In this document: positions 8,430-17,068 of the stretch, piece by piece
How the letters are laid out: the number at the start of each line of letters is the position of its first letter
Numbering within the stretch: the first letter of the stretch is position 1
Assembly: GCF_016746095.1 (NCBI RefSeq)
Contig: NZ_JAERTY010000008.1
Span: 248,001-312,000 of the forward strand
Length of the DNA stretch: 64,000 nucleotides
DNA from: Sphingobacterium faecale
GTDB lineage: Bacteria > Bacteroidota > Bacteroidia > Sphingobacteriales > Sphingobacteriaceae
Direction: 5' to 3'
Notes under the pieces: generated by a model
Seen by the model: the letters and a program-made list of their open reading frames with translations, nothing else
Databases searched by the model: none
Told to the model about the DNA's origin: nothing
Translations under genes and position numbers: made by a program

Positions 8430-9278
8430 ATGGAACTTCTAAAATCTTTTGGAAATAAGAAAGTTGGATATTTAGATTTTGATACTTCAATTTCAGTCGG
8501 CGAAAAATTCCTGCCGTGCAGTGATTCATCAGATTGCTATGTTATTCTTTTTGCACAAAAAGGAAGTACCGTCAGCGTTGATTTTTCAACATATAAAGCT
8601 GAGCAGGATACGATGTTCTTTTTCAATATAGGACAACAATTTCAATTTGGAAATCACGCAAAAGGACATCTGATTTACTTCAATCCTCAGTTTTACTGTA
8701 TTGCCTTCCATGACAAAGAACTCACCTGTGACGGTGTCCTTTTCAATAACGTTTTTGAGACGCCAATGATTGGTTTGGATACTAAAGAAAGTAATCACTT
8801 TTGCAGGATTATGGCAAGTCTGAAAGACGAATTTCAGATAGATGACTATTGGGCAGAAGAAATGCTCCGAACAAAATTGAAAGAACTTATTATTTCAGCA
8901 AGCAGAGCATGGATTGAACGGACGCCGGATAAAAATGATATGGAAGTGAAAGAAGACGGTGTGAGCAGGAAATTCAGTCAGCTTGTTGAAATTAAATACA
9001 ATGAACTGCATAGTGTTAAGGAATATGCAGAACTGCTTTACGTAAGCCCCAAAACGTTGAACAGAAAAATAGTAAATGAGAAAGGGATATCACCAAACTC
9101 AATCATTAAAAATAGGATCATGTTACAGGCAAAGCGATTATTGGCCAATACAGATCTTACCGTAAAGGAAATATCAGCACAGCTCGGATATGATGACCAA
9201 TCCTATTTTATCCGTTTTTTTAAAATACATACAGGGACATCACCGTTGGAATTTAGGAAGGATGCTACTATGGACTAA
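8430..9278 (+). CDS. AraC family transcriptional regulator
   Basis: 282 residues. An N-terminal cupin-like sensor (about residues 1-150) is followed by a standard AraC DNA-binding domain: HSVKEYAELLYVSPKTLNRKIVNEKGISPNSIIKNRIMLQAKRLLANTDLTVKEISAQLGYDDQSYFIRFFKIHTGTSPLEFRK, with both helix-turn-helix units. The position between the SnoaL-type gene and the OsmC gene suggests that it controls one of these sets; the OsmC gene has its own promoter. Confidence 0.92.
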   Translation: MELLKSFGNKKVGYLDFDTSISVGEKFLPCSDSSDCYVILFAQKGSTVSVDFSTYKAEQDTMFFFNIGQQFQFGNHAKGHLIYFNPQFYCIAFHDKELTCDGVLFNNVFETPMIGLDTKESNHFCRIMASLKDEFQIDDYWAEEMLRTKLKELIISASRAWIERTPDKNDMEVKEDGVSRKFSQLVEIKYNELHSVKEYAELLYVSPKTLNRKIVNEKGISPNSIIKNRIMLQAKRLLANTDLTVKEISAQLGYDDQSYFIRFFKIHTGTSPLEFRKDATMD

Positions 9279-9316
9279 AAAAGGAAAAATGTCCTATACA
9301 TTGTGCCTTATATCCA

Positions 9317-9347
9317 TTGCCCAAAAACTTATGCAAAAGTAACTTTG
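9317..9347 (+). promoter_or_regulatory. Bacteroidota-type promoter for the OsmC gene
   Basis: TTG at 9317-9319, 20 bases, then TAACTTTG at 9340-9347: a full match to the -33 TTG and -7 TAnnTTTG pattern, 31 bases before the OsmC start codon. Confidence 0.65.
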
Positions 9348-9377
9348 TAGCATAGATAATTTAAAAAAATAGAAAAA

Positions 9378-9788
9378 ATGGGAATAAACATTAAAGCCGT
9401 TTGGCAGGGAAATTTCAAACAGGGAAACGGGGAACTGAACATAGAAAACTCAGGTCTGGACGGTGTCAACTTCAAGCCTTTTTTTGCAAAAAGTGATGGC
9501 ACATTTACAAACCCGGAAGAGTTGCTGGCCTCAGCCCATGCCACCTGTTATGCCATGACATTTGGGTACATTCTTTCAGAAAATGAATTTACTGCCGACA
9601 GCCTTGAAACCAATGTTTCACTGGTAATAGAAAATAACGTTGTAAAGAGTTCAAACATCAATTTTAAAGCAAGTATTCCGGGTATTGAGAATGATCTTTT
9701 TCAACAATTAGCCGATAAGGCCAAAGCGATGTGTACCGTAGGAAATGCCTTGAATGTTGAAATCACGTTAAACGCATCATTGCTATAA
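9378..9788 (+). CDS. OsmC family peroxiredoxin-like protein
   Basis: 136 residues. The opening KAVWQGNFKQGNGELNIENSG and the two reactive-cysteine regions (ASAHATCYAMTFGYIL and KAKAMCTVGNALNVEI) identify the OsmC/Ohr fold, closer to OsmC/YhfA types. These proteins reduce organic hydroperoxides with two cysteines. First gene of a run of thiol-redox genes (thioredoxin, FrnE-like, YtxJ), which supports an oxidative or electrophile stress role. Confidence 0.92.
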   Translation: MGINIKAVWQGNFKQGNGELNIENSGLDGVNFKPFFAKSDGTFTNPEELLASAHATCYAMTFGYILSENEFTADSLETNVSLVIENNVVKSSNINFKASIPGIENDLFQQLADKAKAMCTVGNALNVEITLNASLL

Positions 9789-9851
9789 TGAGATAAAGCC
9801 GTTGAAACAGACGGCTTATTTATCACGCTACGTAAACCTAAACAGGAAACA

Positions 9852-10145
9852 ATGAATTTTCAGGAAATAATAAATCAGGACAAACCAATACTTATAGACT
9901 TTTTTGCAACCTGGTGCGGTCCCTGTCAGATGCAAGGGCCAATTGTGGAAGAAGTGAAAAAAAATATTGGAGATAGTGCCACGGTCATCAAAATCGATAT
10001 TGATAAAAATAGAGAACTTGCTACACAACTTCAGGTTCGTAGTGTCCCAACTTTAATGATCTTTAACAAAGGAGAGCTGAAGTGGAGGCAATCAGGAGTT
10101 TTCCCCGCATCAGATTTGATGACATTAATAAACAGAGAGCTATAA
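9852..10145 (+). CDS. trxA: thioredoxin
   Basis: 97 residues, slightly short for thioredoxin (E. coli 109) because the N-terminal strand is reduced. The active site WCGPC covers residues 21-25, the buried Asp lies in LIDFF, and the cis-proline loop is RSVPTLMIF. It would reduce disulfides in the cytoplasm. It lies 63 bases after osmC and 44 bases before the FrnE-like gene, and a decayed second thioredoxin copy lies 1.8 kb downstream. Confidence 0.92.
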   Translation: MNFQEIINQDKPILIDFFATWCGPCQMQGPIVEEVKKNIGDSATVIKIDIDKNRELATQLQVRSVPTLMIFNKGELKWRQSGVFPASDLMTLINREL

Positions 10146-10189
10146 TTAAAAAATCAGCTTTACATATCAAATTTAAAATAGATAATAAA

Positions 10190-10897
10190 ATGAAAATAGA
10201 AATATGGAGTGATGTAATCTGCCCTTTCTGCTACATAGGGAAAAGAAATTTTGAAGCTGCGCTGGAACAGTTCGAACATAAGGAGAATCTTGAGGTAGAA
10301 TGGAAAAGTTTTCAGTTAGACCCGACAATTTCTGAGTTGACTGCGGAAGGCTACCACGACTATCTGACAAAGCGAAAGAATATGTCACAGGAACAGGTCA
10401 ATGGCATGCTGTCAAATGTAACTGAAATGGCGAAGCAATCGGGACTGGATTATCATTTAGATCAATCTGTAATTGTCAATTCAAAAAAAGCACATCAGTT
10501 TATACAGTTTGCAAAATCCAAAAACCTTGGTGATCAGGCTGAGGAACGTTTATTTCTTGCGTTCTTTACAGAGGGTAAAAATATTGCTGATACAGAAACT
10601 TTAGTACAGTTAGGTTTGGAACTTGGTCTGGATGAAATTGCCGTAAAATCCATTTTTGACGATCAAAGTTTTGAGTATGAAGTTGCTCAGGATATACAGG
10701 AAGCTCAAAATATTGGTGTTACCGGTGTTCCATTCTTTTTATTTGACAGAAAATATGCTGTTTCGGGTGCACAGCCCGCAGAAGCATTTTTGGAAACATT
10801 AAATACTTCTTTCGAGCAGTGGAGAAAATCTAATCCCGAAGTGGTGATACAGGTTTCACAAGGAAAAAGCTGCTCTATTGAAGACGGTTGTGACTAA
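10190..10897 (+). CDS. DsbA family oxidoreductase, FrnE-like
   Basis: 235 residues. I start at the ATG at 10190, which opens with MKIEIWSDVICPFCYIGKRNFE; a GTG 108 bases upstream lies inside the thioredoxin gene. The CPFC redox motif is at residues 11-14, a helical insertion follows, and VTGVPFFLFDRKYAVSGAQPAEAF is the cis-proline region conserved in FrnE and 2-hydroxychromene-2-carboxylate isomerase relatives. There is no signal peptide, so it is a cytoplasmic thiol-disulfide isomerase. The C-terminal CSIEDGC pair may be a second redox or metal site, as in Deinococcus FrnE. Confidence 0.9.
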   Translation: MKIEIWSDVICPFCYIGKRNFEAALEQFEHKENLEVEWKSFQLDPTISELTAEGYHDYLTKRKNMSQEQVNGMLSNVTEMAKQSGLDYHLDQSVIVNSKKAHQFIQFAKSKNLGDQAEERLFLAFFTEGKNIADTETLVQLGLELGLDEIAVKSIFDDQSFEYEVAQDIQEAQNIGVTGVPFFLFDRKYAVSGAQPAEAFLETLNTSFEQWRKSNPEVVIQVSQGKSCSIEDGCD

Positions 10898-10920
10898 TAG
10901 AAATACAAATTAACTATATC

Positions 10921-11487
10921 ATGTTGGATATGTATCGGATGTTTGTTGTTCCTGACGGGAATTGGGGCGAAAAAGGAGCTGCAATGATGGTTGACAAGGG
11001 CGATACAATGGCAATAAAAGCAGTAGCGCTTCTCGATCTAACAAAAAAGGACCGTGTTATTGAAATTGGATTTGGTCCTGGAATAGCCTTGGAAGTGCTT
11101 GCAAAAATAGTTACCGATGGAAGTGTTGTGGGTATCGATCCATCAGATCTTATGCACAGGTTGGCTGCCGAACGTAATATTGAAGCTATCAATAAAGGAA
11201 AAATAGCTCTGTTTAAAGGAACTGTAAGCCATTTGCCTTTTGACGACAATAGTTTCAATGGCGCATTAGCAATGGACAATATGCATTTTTGGAACGATCC
11301 ACTGAACGGATTGAAGGAACTGAAACGTGTATTATTACCTGGTTCTAAGCTTGTATGTTCATTCACACCTCAATCCGGTGGAAATAAGCGAGGCTGGGTG
11401 GAGCTGTTTACAAAAGCTGGATTTATTGAGTTCCATATTCGGGAGACAGAAACGGGGTTTTGTTTAGTTGGCATTGTACCCAAATAA
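10921..11487 (+). CDS. class I SAM-dependent methyltransferase
   Basis: 188 residues, 23 bases after the FrnE-like gene. Motif I is VIEIGFGPGIAL, motif II VGIDPSD, and a motif IV-like LPFDDNSFNGALAMDNMHFWNDP follows; GLKELKRVLLPGSKLV is the usual post-motif helix. The substrate is probably a small molecule (UbiE/Methyltransf_11 type), but nothing in the sequence names it. Confidence 0.88.
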   Translation: MLDMYRMFVVPDGNWGEKGAAMMVDKGDTMAIKAVALLDLTKKDRVIEIGFGPGIALEVLAKIVTDGSVVGIDPSDLMHRLAAERNIEAINKGKIALFKGTVSHLPFDDNSFNGALAMDNMHFWNDPLNGLKELKRVLLPGSKLVCSFTPQSGGNKRGWVELFTKAGFIEFHIRETETGFCLVGIVPK

Positions 11488-11551
11488 TTTTTTTTGTGCA
11501 GATAACAAGAAAGTAATGCAATTGATGGTTGAATATTAAATCAATATAAGT

Positions 11552-11785
11552 ATGAAAAACTATTTAAGAAATTGGAATATTATGAGGGTGCTGAGATTGG
11601 CATTGGGCATCTTTGTAATTGTACAAGGAGTTATGGATCAACAATGGATATTAGCAATTTTAGGAGGTATGTTTGCATTAATGCCGTTGATGAATGTTGG
11701 CTGTTGTGGTGTTTCGGGTTGCAGTACACCTATTGCAAAAAGCAATAAAAAATTAGAAGAAGTTAGGTATGAAGAAGTTCGTTAA
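11552..11785 (+). CDS. small membrane protein, DUF2892-like
   Basis: 77 residues with two hydrophobic segments (LALGIFVIVQGVMDQ and WILAILGGMFALMPLMNVG), followed by a cysteine-rich tail (GCCGVSGCSTP). The layout of two helices and a Cys motif is that of the small inner-membrane proteins linked to rhodanese and sulfur/thiol genes (DUF2892, YgaP membrane part). It overlaps the next gene by 17 bases. Confidence 0.72.
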   Translation: MKNYLRNWNIMRVLRLALGIFVIVQGVMDQQWILAILGGMFALMPLMNVGCCGVSGCSTPIAKSNKKLEEVRYEEVR

Positions 11786-11972
11786 AAAACACTTCCTTAC
11801 AATTATGGGAGTGTTTATCGGTGCAATTGCCGGATATCTCTATTGGAATTTCATAGGTTGCAGTTCGGGTAGCTGTGCCATAACTTCCAGTCCTATAAAC
11901 AGTACGCTTTATGGTGCGGTTATGGGAGGGTTATTGCTTTCGATTTTCAAAAAAGAAAAGTCAACAATATGA
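11769..11972 (+). CDS. DUF6132-type small membrane protein
   Basis: 67 residues. Two hydrophobic segments (TIMGVFIGAIAGYLYWNFI and TLYGAVMGGLLLSIF) flank the cysteine segment GCSSGSCAITSSP. I recognise this as a DUF6132-type protein, common in Bacteroidota near thioredoxin genes. A second, broken copy of its 3' end is found at 12693-12785, and its stop codon overlaps the start of a thioredoxin pseudogene (ATGA). Confidence 0.75.
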   Translation: MKKFVKKHFLTIMGVFIGAIAGYLYWNFIGCSSGSCAITSSPINSTLYGAVMGGLLLSIFKKEKSTI

Positions 11973-12117
11973 CGTTTACAGAAATAATCAAATAGTGACA
12001 ACACGGGTTTGGAAGATTTCTTTGCCGGATGGTTGCTTCATACAAAATGATGTCTTCTGTTCTGGAAAATTTTAAACAGAAACCTATTAAGTCATTTCAT
12101 ATCAATAATATGAAGTA
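11969..12117 (+). pseudogene. decayed thioredoxin gene
   Basis: The ATG overlaps the DUF6132 stop codon. The text reads MTFTEIIK then a stop; in another frame DFFAGW at 12015-12032; and, back in the first frame, KMMSSVLENFKQK at 12044-12082. Thioredoxins of this kind read DFFAGWCGPCKMMxPVLENFKQ, so the order and content match with the CGPC motif and part of the N-terminus lost through a stop and frameshifts. Confidence rests on these three aligned segments. Confidence 0.68.
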
Positions 12118-12170
12118 GATAAAATCGGGACTTATCAGTCCGCATATATAAATTTATTAATAGCATATTT

Positions 12171-12557
12171 ATGGGCTTTTTTAGACAACTCTTTAGTAGT
12201 AATGAACAATCCAACAGGAAAGATTTTGATTGGATTCCCTTGAACGATCAGCAACAACTGCAGGATATCATTACGAATTCTTATCAAAAAACCATAGTAA
12301 TTTTTAAGCACAGCATACGTTGTAGCATAAGCCGTTTTGTGTTGAATTCATTTGAAAACGAATTTGATTATCCGAAAGAAAAAATAGAAGCATTCTATCT
12401 GGATTTGATCCATTTCAGAGATATTTCCAATGAAATAGCAAGAAGATTTAACGTTCAACATCAATCTCCTCAAATCTTGGTTATCAAAAATGGAAAAGCA
12501 GTTTTTTCGGCTTCACACGAGAATATTGATGCAGGTTTTTTAGTTAAATTCCTCTAA
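12171..12557 (+). CDS. ytxJ: bacillithiol-system monothiol redox protein YtxJ
   Basis: 128 residues. The thioredoxin-like fold with a single cysteine in KHSIRCSISRFVLNSFE, followed by FYLDLIHFRDISNEIARRFNVQHQSPQILVIKNGKAVFSASHENI, is the pattern of YtxJ (DUF2847), a bacilliredoxin that removes bacillithiol from proteins. It implies that the host makes bacillithiol. Its place after thioredoxin-type genes fits a thiol repair set. Confidence 0.85.
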   Translation: MGFFRQLFSSNEQSNRKDFDWIPLNDQQQLQDIITNSYQKTIVIFKHSIRCSISRFVLNSFENEFDYPKEKIEAFYLDLIHFRDISNEIARRFNVQHQSPQILVIKNGKAVFSASHENIDAGFLVKFL

Positions 12558-12692
12558 TCGGCAAGGACAAAATTTGAATTTCAATGAGAGGTATTGCCGT
12601 CATCAAATGGATTGGAATATATATAGACTAAATACGAAAATATGGTCTGTATTTAAGTGCTATTGATCAACACTGCCTGACAAAAAAATTAG

Positions 12693-12785
12693 TATGGTGC
12701 TGTTATGGGAGGGCTATTGCTATCAATAATAAAAAAGACACGAAAAAAGCGTAGGGTTCTTCAAGTGGTTCAAATGGATTTTTGA
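12693..12785 (+). pseudogene. 3' remnant of a second DUF6132 gene
   Basis: The frame YGAVMGGLLLSIIKKTRKKR ends at a TGA; the first 45 bases are nearly identical to 11910-11956, the 3' end of the intact DUF6132 gene. No start codon or 5' half is present. It indicates an earlier duplication of this cluster followed by loss. Confidence 0.7.
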
Positions 12786-12822
12786 AATCTACAACCCGAT
12801 AATTATAAAAATATTAGACAGC

Positions 12823-13464
12823 ATGAATTATTCAGAAAGTCCTTTCAATATAAATCATATTTATGATAAATTTAAGTTGGATGAAACTAAGGTTAGGAAA
12901 AATCCAATGGAGCAGTTTGATGATTGGTTTGCAGATGGACAAATAAACGAAACCAGTGCGGTGTCGGTTTCTACCGTAGAAGAAGATGGCTGCCCCAGAA
13001 CACGGATGGTTTTACTCAATTCATATAATTGGGATGGCTTCATTTTTTACACTCACTACGATAGCCGAAAAGGTAAGGCGATAGAAAAAACACGTCAGGC
13101 CTGTCTTCATTTTTTTCTGCCAAGGGTACAAAGGCAGATCATTGTTAAAGCTAATCTGGAAAGAATTCCTGAAAATGTAAGTGATCGGTATTTTCAGATG
13201 ATCCCAAGAGGGAATCAGCTGAGTTCGCTAATAACCCGGCAAAGTAAGCAAGTACCCAACCGCGATTTTCTCACCAATAAAATGCACGAACTGGAAAAAG
13301 AATTTCGGGGTAAGGAAATTCCAAGGCCAGAATATTGGGGTGGTTATCTTGCAAAACCTTACGAAATAGAATTCTGGCAAGGCAGAGGAGATAGCCTGCA
13401 CGACAGAGTTCTTTATAACTTGACAGCTGATCTTGAATGGGAAATTTCGAGGTTAGCACCGTAA
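12823..13464 (+). CDS. pdxH: pyridoxamine/pyridoxine 5'-phosphate oxidase
   Basis: 213 residues, the standard size. FMN and substrate segments are clear: RKNPMEQFDDWF, PRTRMVLLNSYNWDGFIFYTHYDSRKGKAI, SLITRQSKQVPNRDFL, and the C-terminal EFWQGRGDSLHDRVLYN with a truncated SRLAP ending. It oxidises PNP/PMP to PLP with FMN. The last residues differ slightly from the usual W-x-x-x-RLAP. Its link to the redox cluster is by position only. Confidence 0.93.
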   Translation: MNYSESPFNINHIYDKFKLDETKVRKNPMEQFDDWFADGQINETSAVSVSTVEEDGCPRTRMVLLNSYNWDGFIFYTHYDSRKGKAIEKTRQACLHFFLPRVQRQIIVKANLERIPENVSDRYFQMIPRGNQLSSLITRQSKQVPNRDFLTNKMHELEKEFRGKEIPRPEYWGGYLAKPYEIEFWQGRGDSLHDRVLYNLTADLEWEISRLAP

Positions 13465-13751
13465 GAAAATCAAAAAAGACTGAGCCTTTCTATTTAAATT
13501 TTAGAGCTTATTAAAAATTAAATATGGAGTAATGTTAAAAATTAGAAGGATCGTTAATCGAACTTTTCCTTCTTATTAAAAAGGAAAAAATGAACGAGAT
13601 GATACTATCGCTGATTAAAGTATAAATGTAAACATATGTAGGTTTACCTTTTTGAGGGCTTTTCTGTATTTCCAGCAAAATATTTAATTATCTCGATCAC
13701 CATCAGTATTGCTAATGCCTACGTAATCCGTTCATTAAACAAATTGTCTAC

Positions 13752-14681
13752 ATGCAAATAAATTGTACACAAATGCATCTAGTTACACTTTTGGCTATAG
13801 TAATTGAACTCGTTGCCATCGGTGCACAGAGCGCATTATACCTCAATCGCAAAAAAGAACATAAGAGACTATGGTATATTGTTTTATTGCTTCTACTTGT
13901 AATTTTCAACGTTGCGAATGGGCTTTTTCCGGATGATAAATATCATATCCCTATATATGTGCAACATATTGTTGTCAACGGAATAGGCTTTACTATTGCA
14001 GCCTATTTTCCATTTTATTTCTACTTGGCTTTTGGTCTGCAAAAGCTACGTTTTCTGGCGATATATGGTGTGCCGTTGTTTCTGTTGGTCCCATATCTAT
14101 TTTTTTTTGTTATTGGATATTCTACTCATGAAGATTTGCATTTTACCCAAAAATATGGATACCTAATACCCACTATTTATTCTTTTATACTCTTGGCCGC
14201 TGTAGGTAAAGCTATCTGGTACGCATATCGTCAAAACAGAAATAAAAACCTTTATATTGAGGTGGTTGCAACATATTTTGCTGTTATGCCATGGGCCTTT
14301 ATGGCTCCAGTTGTTTACTTTCAGTGGGGACAGCCTACAGAAACTCTATTTACAAATCTAGGGTTTGTAGCTATTAGTGCGTTACTTTTATATAGAACAT
14401 TAAATGTTAGTCGTGCTGAACAGAAGTTGCTCAGCGAGCTGGAGCTGGTGCCTATCGATCGTATAATTATCGAAAGAAATAGCAAGCGCTTTGGACTAAG
14501 TAACAGAGAAATAGAGATCGTATATTTAATCTGTGAACGGTTAAGTTACAAGGAGATAGCTAACAAACTTTTTATTTCTGACCGTACGGTTAGTAAGCAT
14601 GTGCAGAATATATTCAACAAGACACTCGTCAAGTCCAGGTCTACACTCGTTAAGAAAATGAACGACTATGATGACGTGTAA
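13752..14681 (+). CDS. membrane-bound LuxR-type transcriptional regulator
   Basis: 309 residues. About seven hydrophobic segments occupy residues 8-215 and are followed by a GerE/LuxR helix-turn-helix: RFGLSNREIEIVYLICERLSYKEIANKLFISDRTVSKHVQNIFNKTLVKSRSTLVKKM. This architecture, a 7TM sensor fused to a LuxR DNA-binding domain, is common in Sphingobacteriaceae. The signal is unknown. It is the first regulator of a set facing the SusCD/TlpA operon. Confidence 0.85.
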   Translation: MQINCTQMHLVTLLAIVIELVAIGAQSALYLNRKKEHKRLWYIVLLLLLVIFNVANGLFPDDKYHIPIYVQHIVVNGIGFTIAAYFPFYFYLAFGLQKLRFLAIYGVPLFLLVPYLFFFVIGYSTHEDLHFTQKYGYLIPTIYSFILLAAVGKAIWYAYRQNRNKNLYIEVVATYFAVMPWAFMAPVVYFQWGQPTETLFTNLGFVAISALLLYRTLNVSRAEQKLLSELELVPIDRIIIERNSKRFGLSNREIEIVYLICERLSYKEIANKLFISDRTVSKHVQNIFNKTLVKSRSTLVKKMNDYDDV

Positions 14682-14797
14682 TATTCAATCTATTAATATA
14701 TTACGCTATAAATGCGTAGGAAAATACGTTATAGTTAACTATTCGTAGTACTCCTGTATTACTCAATTTTACCAGTTCATGGTTGCACACCTGATAA

Positions 14798-15988
14798 TTG
14801 AGTGTTATGGAAAGCAGATCTATGGAATGGATTTATACGTTGGAGCATAATCTTAATCCCCAACGGCTAATAGAAAATCTAGAGAAAAACACGAACCAAT
14901 CTGATATTGAAAATCGATTAGAGGTTGGTATTGGTATGTTCAGACCATATTTTGTCGAAAGACTTGGCTTCTCTCACAAGCAGGCCAAAACGGCACTGGT
15001 GCAATTGGTGATCACTAGTGACAAGATATATGACTTTTTGATTGAATCTGCTAAATATCGTAGCGAAGACACCACAACTCACAACATCAGACATCGATAC
15101 TTGAAAATTCTTGGACAGCTCGAATCGCTCTTAGAAGATTGTGGTAAAATTGACGGTGATATACTCTACCATATTCCCTTGACTTTACATTCCATAGCAA
15201 CTGTTAGGTTGGCATTGAGACATAAACTGACCATGTTACAACGAAAAATTGGTTTAGTGAACATTGATACGGAATTGAGCTCATTATTGATTAAAGGTTT
15301 AAGAATGTTGATTGCTAAGAAAGGTATATCTAGGTCAGATGTTAATTATATGGCTTCTATTATGGATGCGTTGAATGAAGTATCAGTACTCAAAACTTCC
15401 ATTGTAGAAGAGCTACTTTACCGTTTTGATTTTAATACACCGATGTTTTTTTTGTATTGGACAGAACGCTGTAAAAATTTGCTAAACGACGAACCTAGCC
15501 TGCATCGCCAAAAAGAAATGCTGATTGGAATGGAAGATCGATTGAATGGTTTGATACCTAAAGAAAAAATGAAATTCTTGGCAGAAGATATATCTATCTG
15601 TGTTCAATTGAAAGAATTTTTAAAAGAAAAAAAACGGCATATCAACCAGCGTATTAAGTTAAGAAGAACGGAGCTTCAGGACAATAAGCTAGCAGAATCT
15701 GGTGGCCGTATACTGTTCAACCTCTCTGTTCCTCAATTTGGCTTACTGATTAGACTGTTTCTAGAAAATGGACTATTGACGAAAGAAGATATTCGAGGTA
15801 CTTTTGCTCATTTTGCGGCACACTTTCGTACTCCCAAAACTGCAGCAATGTCTGCAGAAAGTTTACAAAAGAAGTCGACCGATGTGGAATTTTCAGCGGC
15901 TAAAAAAATGAAAGGATTGCTGATTGCTATGGTCAACTGGATCAACGAACATTATAACACGTATCGAGATAATGACGCTAATCTATGA
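14798..15988 (+). CDS. hypothetical helical protein, weakly RteC-like at its C-terminus
   Basis: 396 residues, mostly helical, no signal peptide or membrane segment. The C-terminal block LSVPQFGLLIRLFLENGLLTKEDIRGTFAHFAAHFRTPKTAAMSAESLQKKSTDVEFSAAKKMKGLLIAMVNWIN resembles a motif found in many Bacteroidetes regulatory proteins and, distantly, RteC; I do not claim family membership. It overlaps the next gene (AraC type) by 4 bases, so the two are translationally coupled. In-frame alternative starts at Met4 and Met9 exist. Confidence 0.6.
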   Translation: MSVMESRSMEWIYTLEHNLNPQRLIENLEKNTNQSDIENRLEVGIGMFRPYFVERLGFSHKQAKTALVQLVITSDKIYDFLIESAKYRSEDTTTHNIRHRYLKILGQLESLLEDCGKIDGDILYHIPLTLHSIATVRLALRHKLTMLQRKIGLVNIDTELSSLLIKGLRMLIAKKGISRSDVNYMASIMDALNEVSVLKTSIVEELLYRFDFNTPMFFLYWTERCKNLLNDEPSLHRQKEMLIGMEDRLNGLIPKEKMKFLAEDISICVQLKEFLKEKKRHINQRIKLRRTELQDNKLAESGGRILFNLSVPQFGLLIRLFLENGLLTKEDIRGTFAHFAAHFRTPKTAAMSAESLQKKSTDVEFSAAKKMKGLLIAMVNWINEHYNTYRDNDANL

Positions 15989-16926
15989 AAGTGCCGTATA
16001 CGCTATATATCGATGACGAATGCTTAGACCATAAGAAGCGAGTCGAAGATCCTCCAAAATGGTGCAGGTATCGATTGCCCTTTGCTAAAGAAAAACATCT
16101 TTTCAAAATTCAAGAATTAGAGTTATTTAGCCAGCAGTTGAACCTTAAGCCATTTTTTATTGATCTTGTTGAGATGGATGTCAAAGAGCCTTCCAATATT
16201 TCATTTGTTATTCATGATAGACAATTGTTTATGTATTTTATGTTAAAGGGTTGTTTACTTTATACCACTAGAGATAAGAAACCAATTGTCAGGACACCGG
16301 CCAATACCCTCATGATGTCCTATTTTGATAATGGACTTTATTCAGTATATTTTGAAAAAGGTAGACACATTGCCTTAGTCATCTGCTTACATCCCGAATG
16401 GATCAGGAGCATTACCCAAGATTATCAAAATGTTTTATACATCTTACAGAAGTTCGACGACAGCAATCGCCTTTATGAGCTCATGCATCAGCGTCGTATG
16501 GATCGAAAAATACAACGGTGGCTTTACAAAATTTACAGTTATTCACGAGACAATAAAGGCGCGTTGGACGGAAATTTGCGCAAATACACAAGTCTATTAT
16601 TGGAATATTACAATGACTTACTGGAGGATCACGATATTGCTTTTGAAATCAAGAAGTTTTTGGAAGCGAATTATCTCGAACATAGTCTAAATACAAAATT
16701 TATAGCGGATCATTTTAATATGACAGAACGTACGTTGTCTAATGTATTCAAGCGACGTTACCATCTTACTGTCCAACGTTACTTTACATATCTGCGCATG
16801 GATAAGGCGCTCACCTTAATGGATCAAGAGAGCATGAGTATTAAAGACGTGTATATGAATGTCGGATATACCGATGAAAGAACATTTCGATATGCCTTAG
16901 AGGGCTACCAAAAACACAACAAATAA
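15985..16926 (+). CDS. AraC family helix-turn-helix regulator
   Basis: 313 residues. The C-terminal 100 residues form the AraC DNA-binding domain (FIADHFNMTERTLSNVFKRRYHLTVQRYFTYLRMDKALTLMDQESMSIKDVYMNVGYTDERTFRYALEGYQKH), with the first helix-turn-helix clearer than the second. The N-terminal region is not a recognisable cupin. Translational coupling with the upstream hypothetical gene suggests that both products act together. Likely targets are the MauE, DUF6520 and SusCD genes that follow. Confidence 0.82.
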   Translation: MKVPYTLYIDDECLDHKKRVEDPPKWCRYRLPFAKEKHLFKIQELELFSQQLNLKPFFIDLVEMDVKEPSNISFVIHDRQLFMYFMLKGCLLYTTRDKKPIVRTPANTLMMSYFDNGLYSVYFEKGRHIALVICLHPEWIRSITQDYQNVLYILQKFDDSNRLYELMHQRRMDRKIQRWLYKIYSYSRDNKGALDGNLRKYTSLLLEYYNDLLEDHDIAFEIKKFLEANYLEHSLNTKFIADHFNMTERTLSNVFKRRYHLTVQRYFTYLRMDKALTLMDQESMSIKDVYMNVGYTDERTFRYALEGYQKHNK

Positions 16927-17068
16927 CCATTCTCCCGAAAATTGAAAAATATGGTAAGATTTTGGCACAAGCTTGCTCAATTTTTACCGTTTCTTTCTTT
17001 CTCACGTTTCCAACTTTGGTGAACTTTATACCAAAGGATGATACAGGTATCAATAGCAATCAAAAGCA

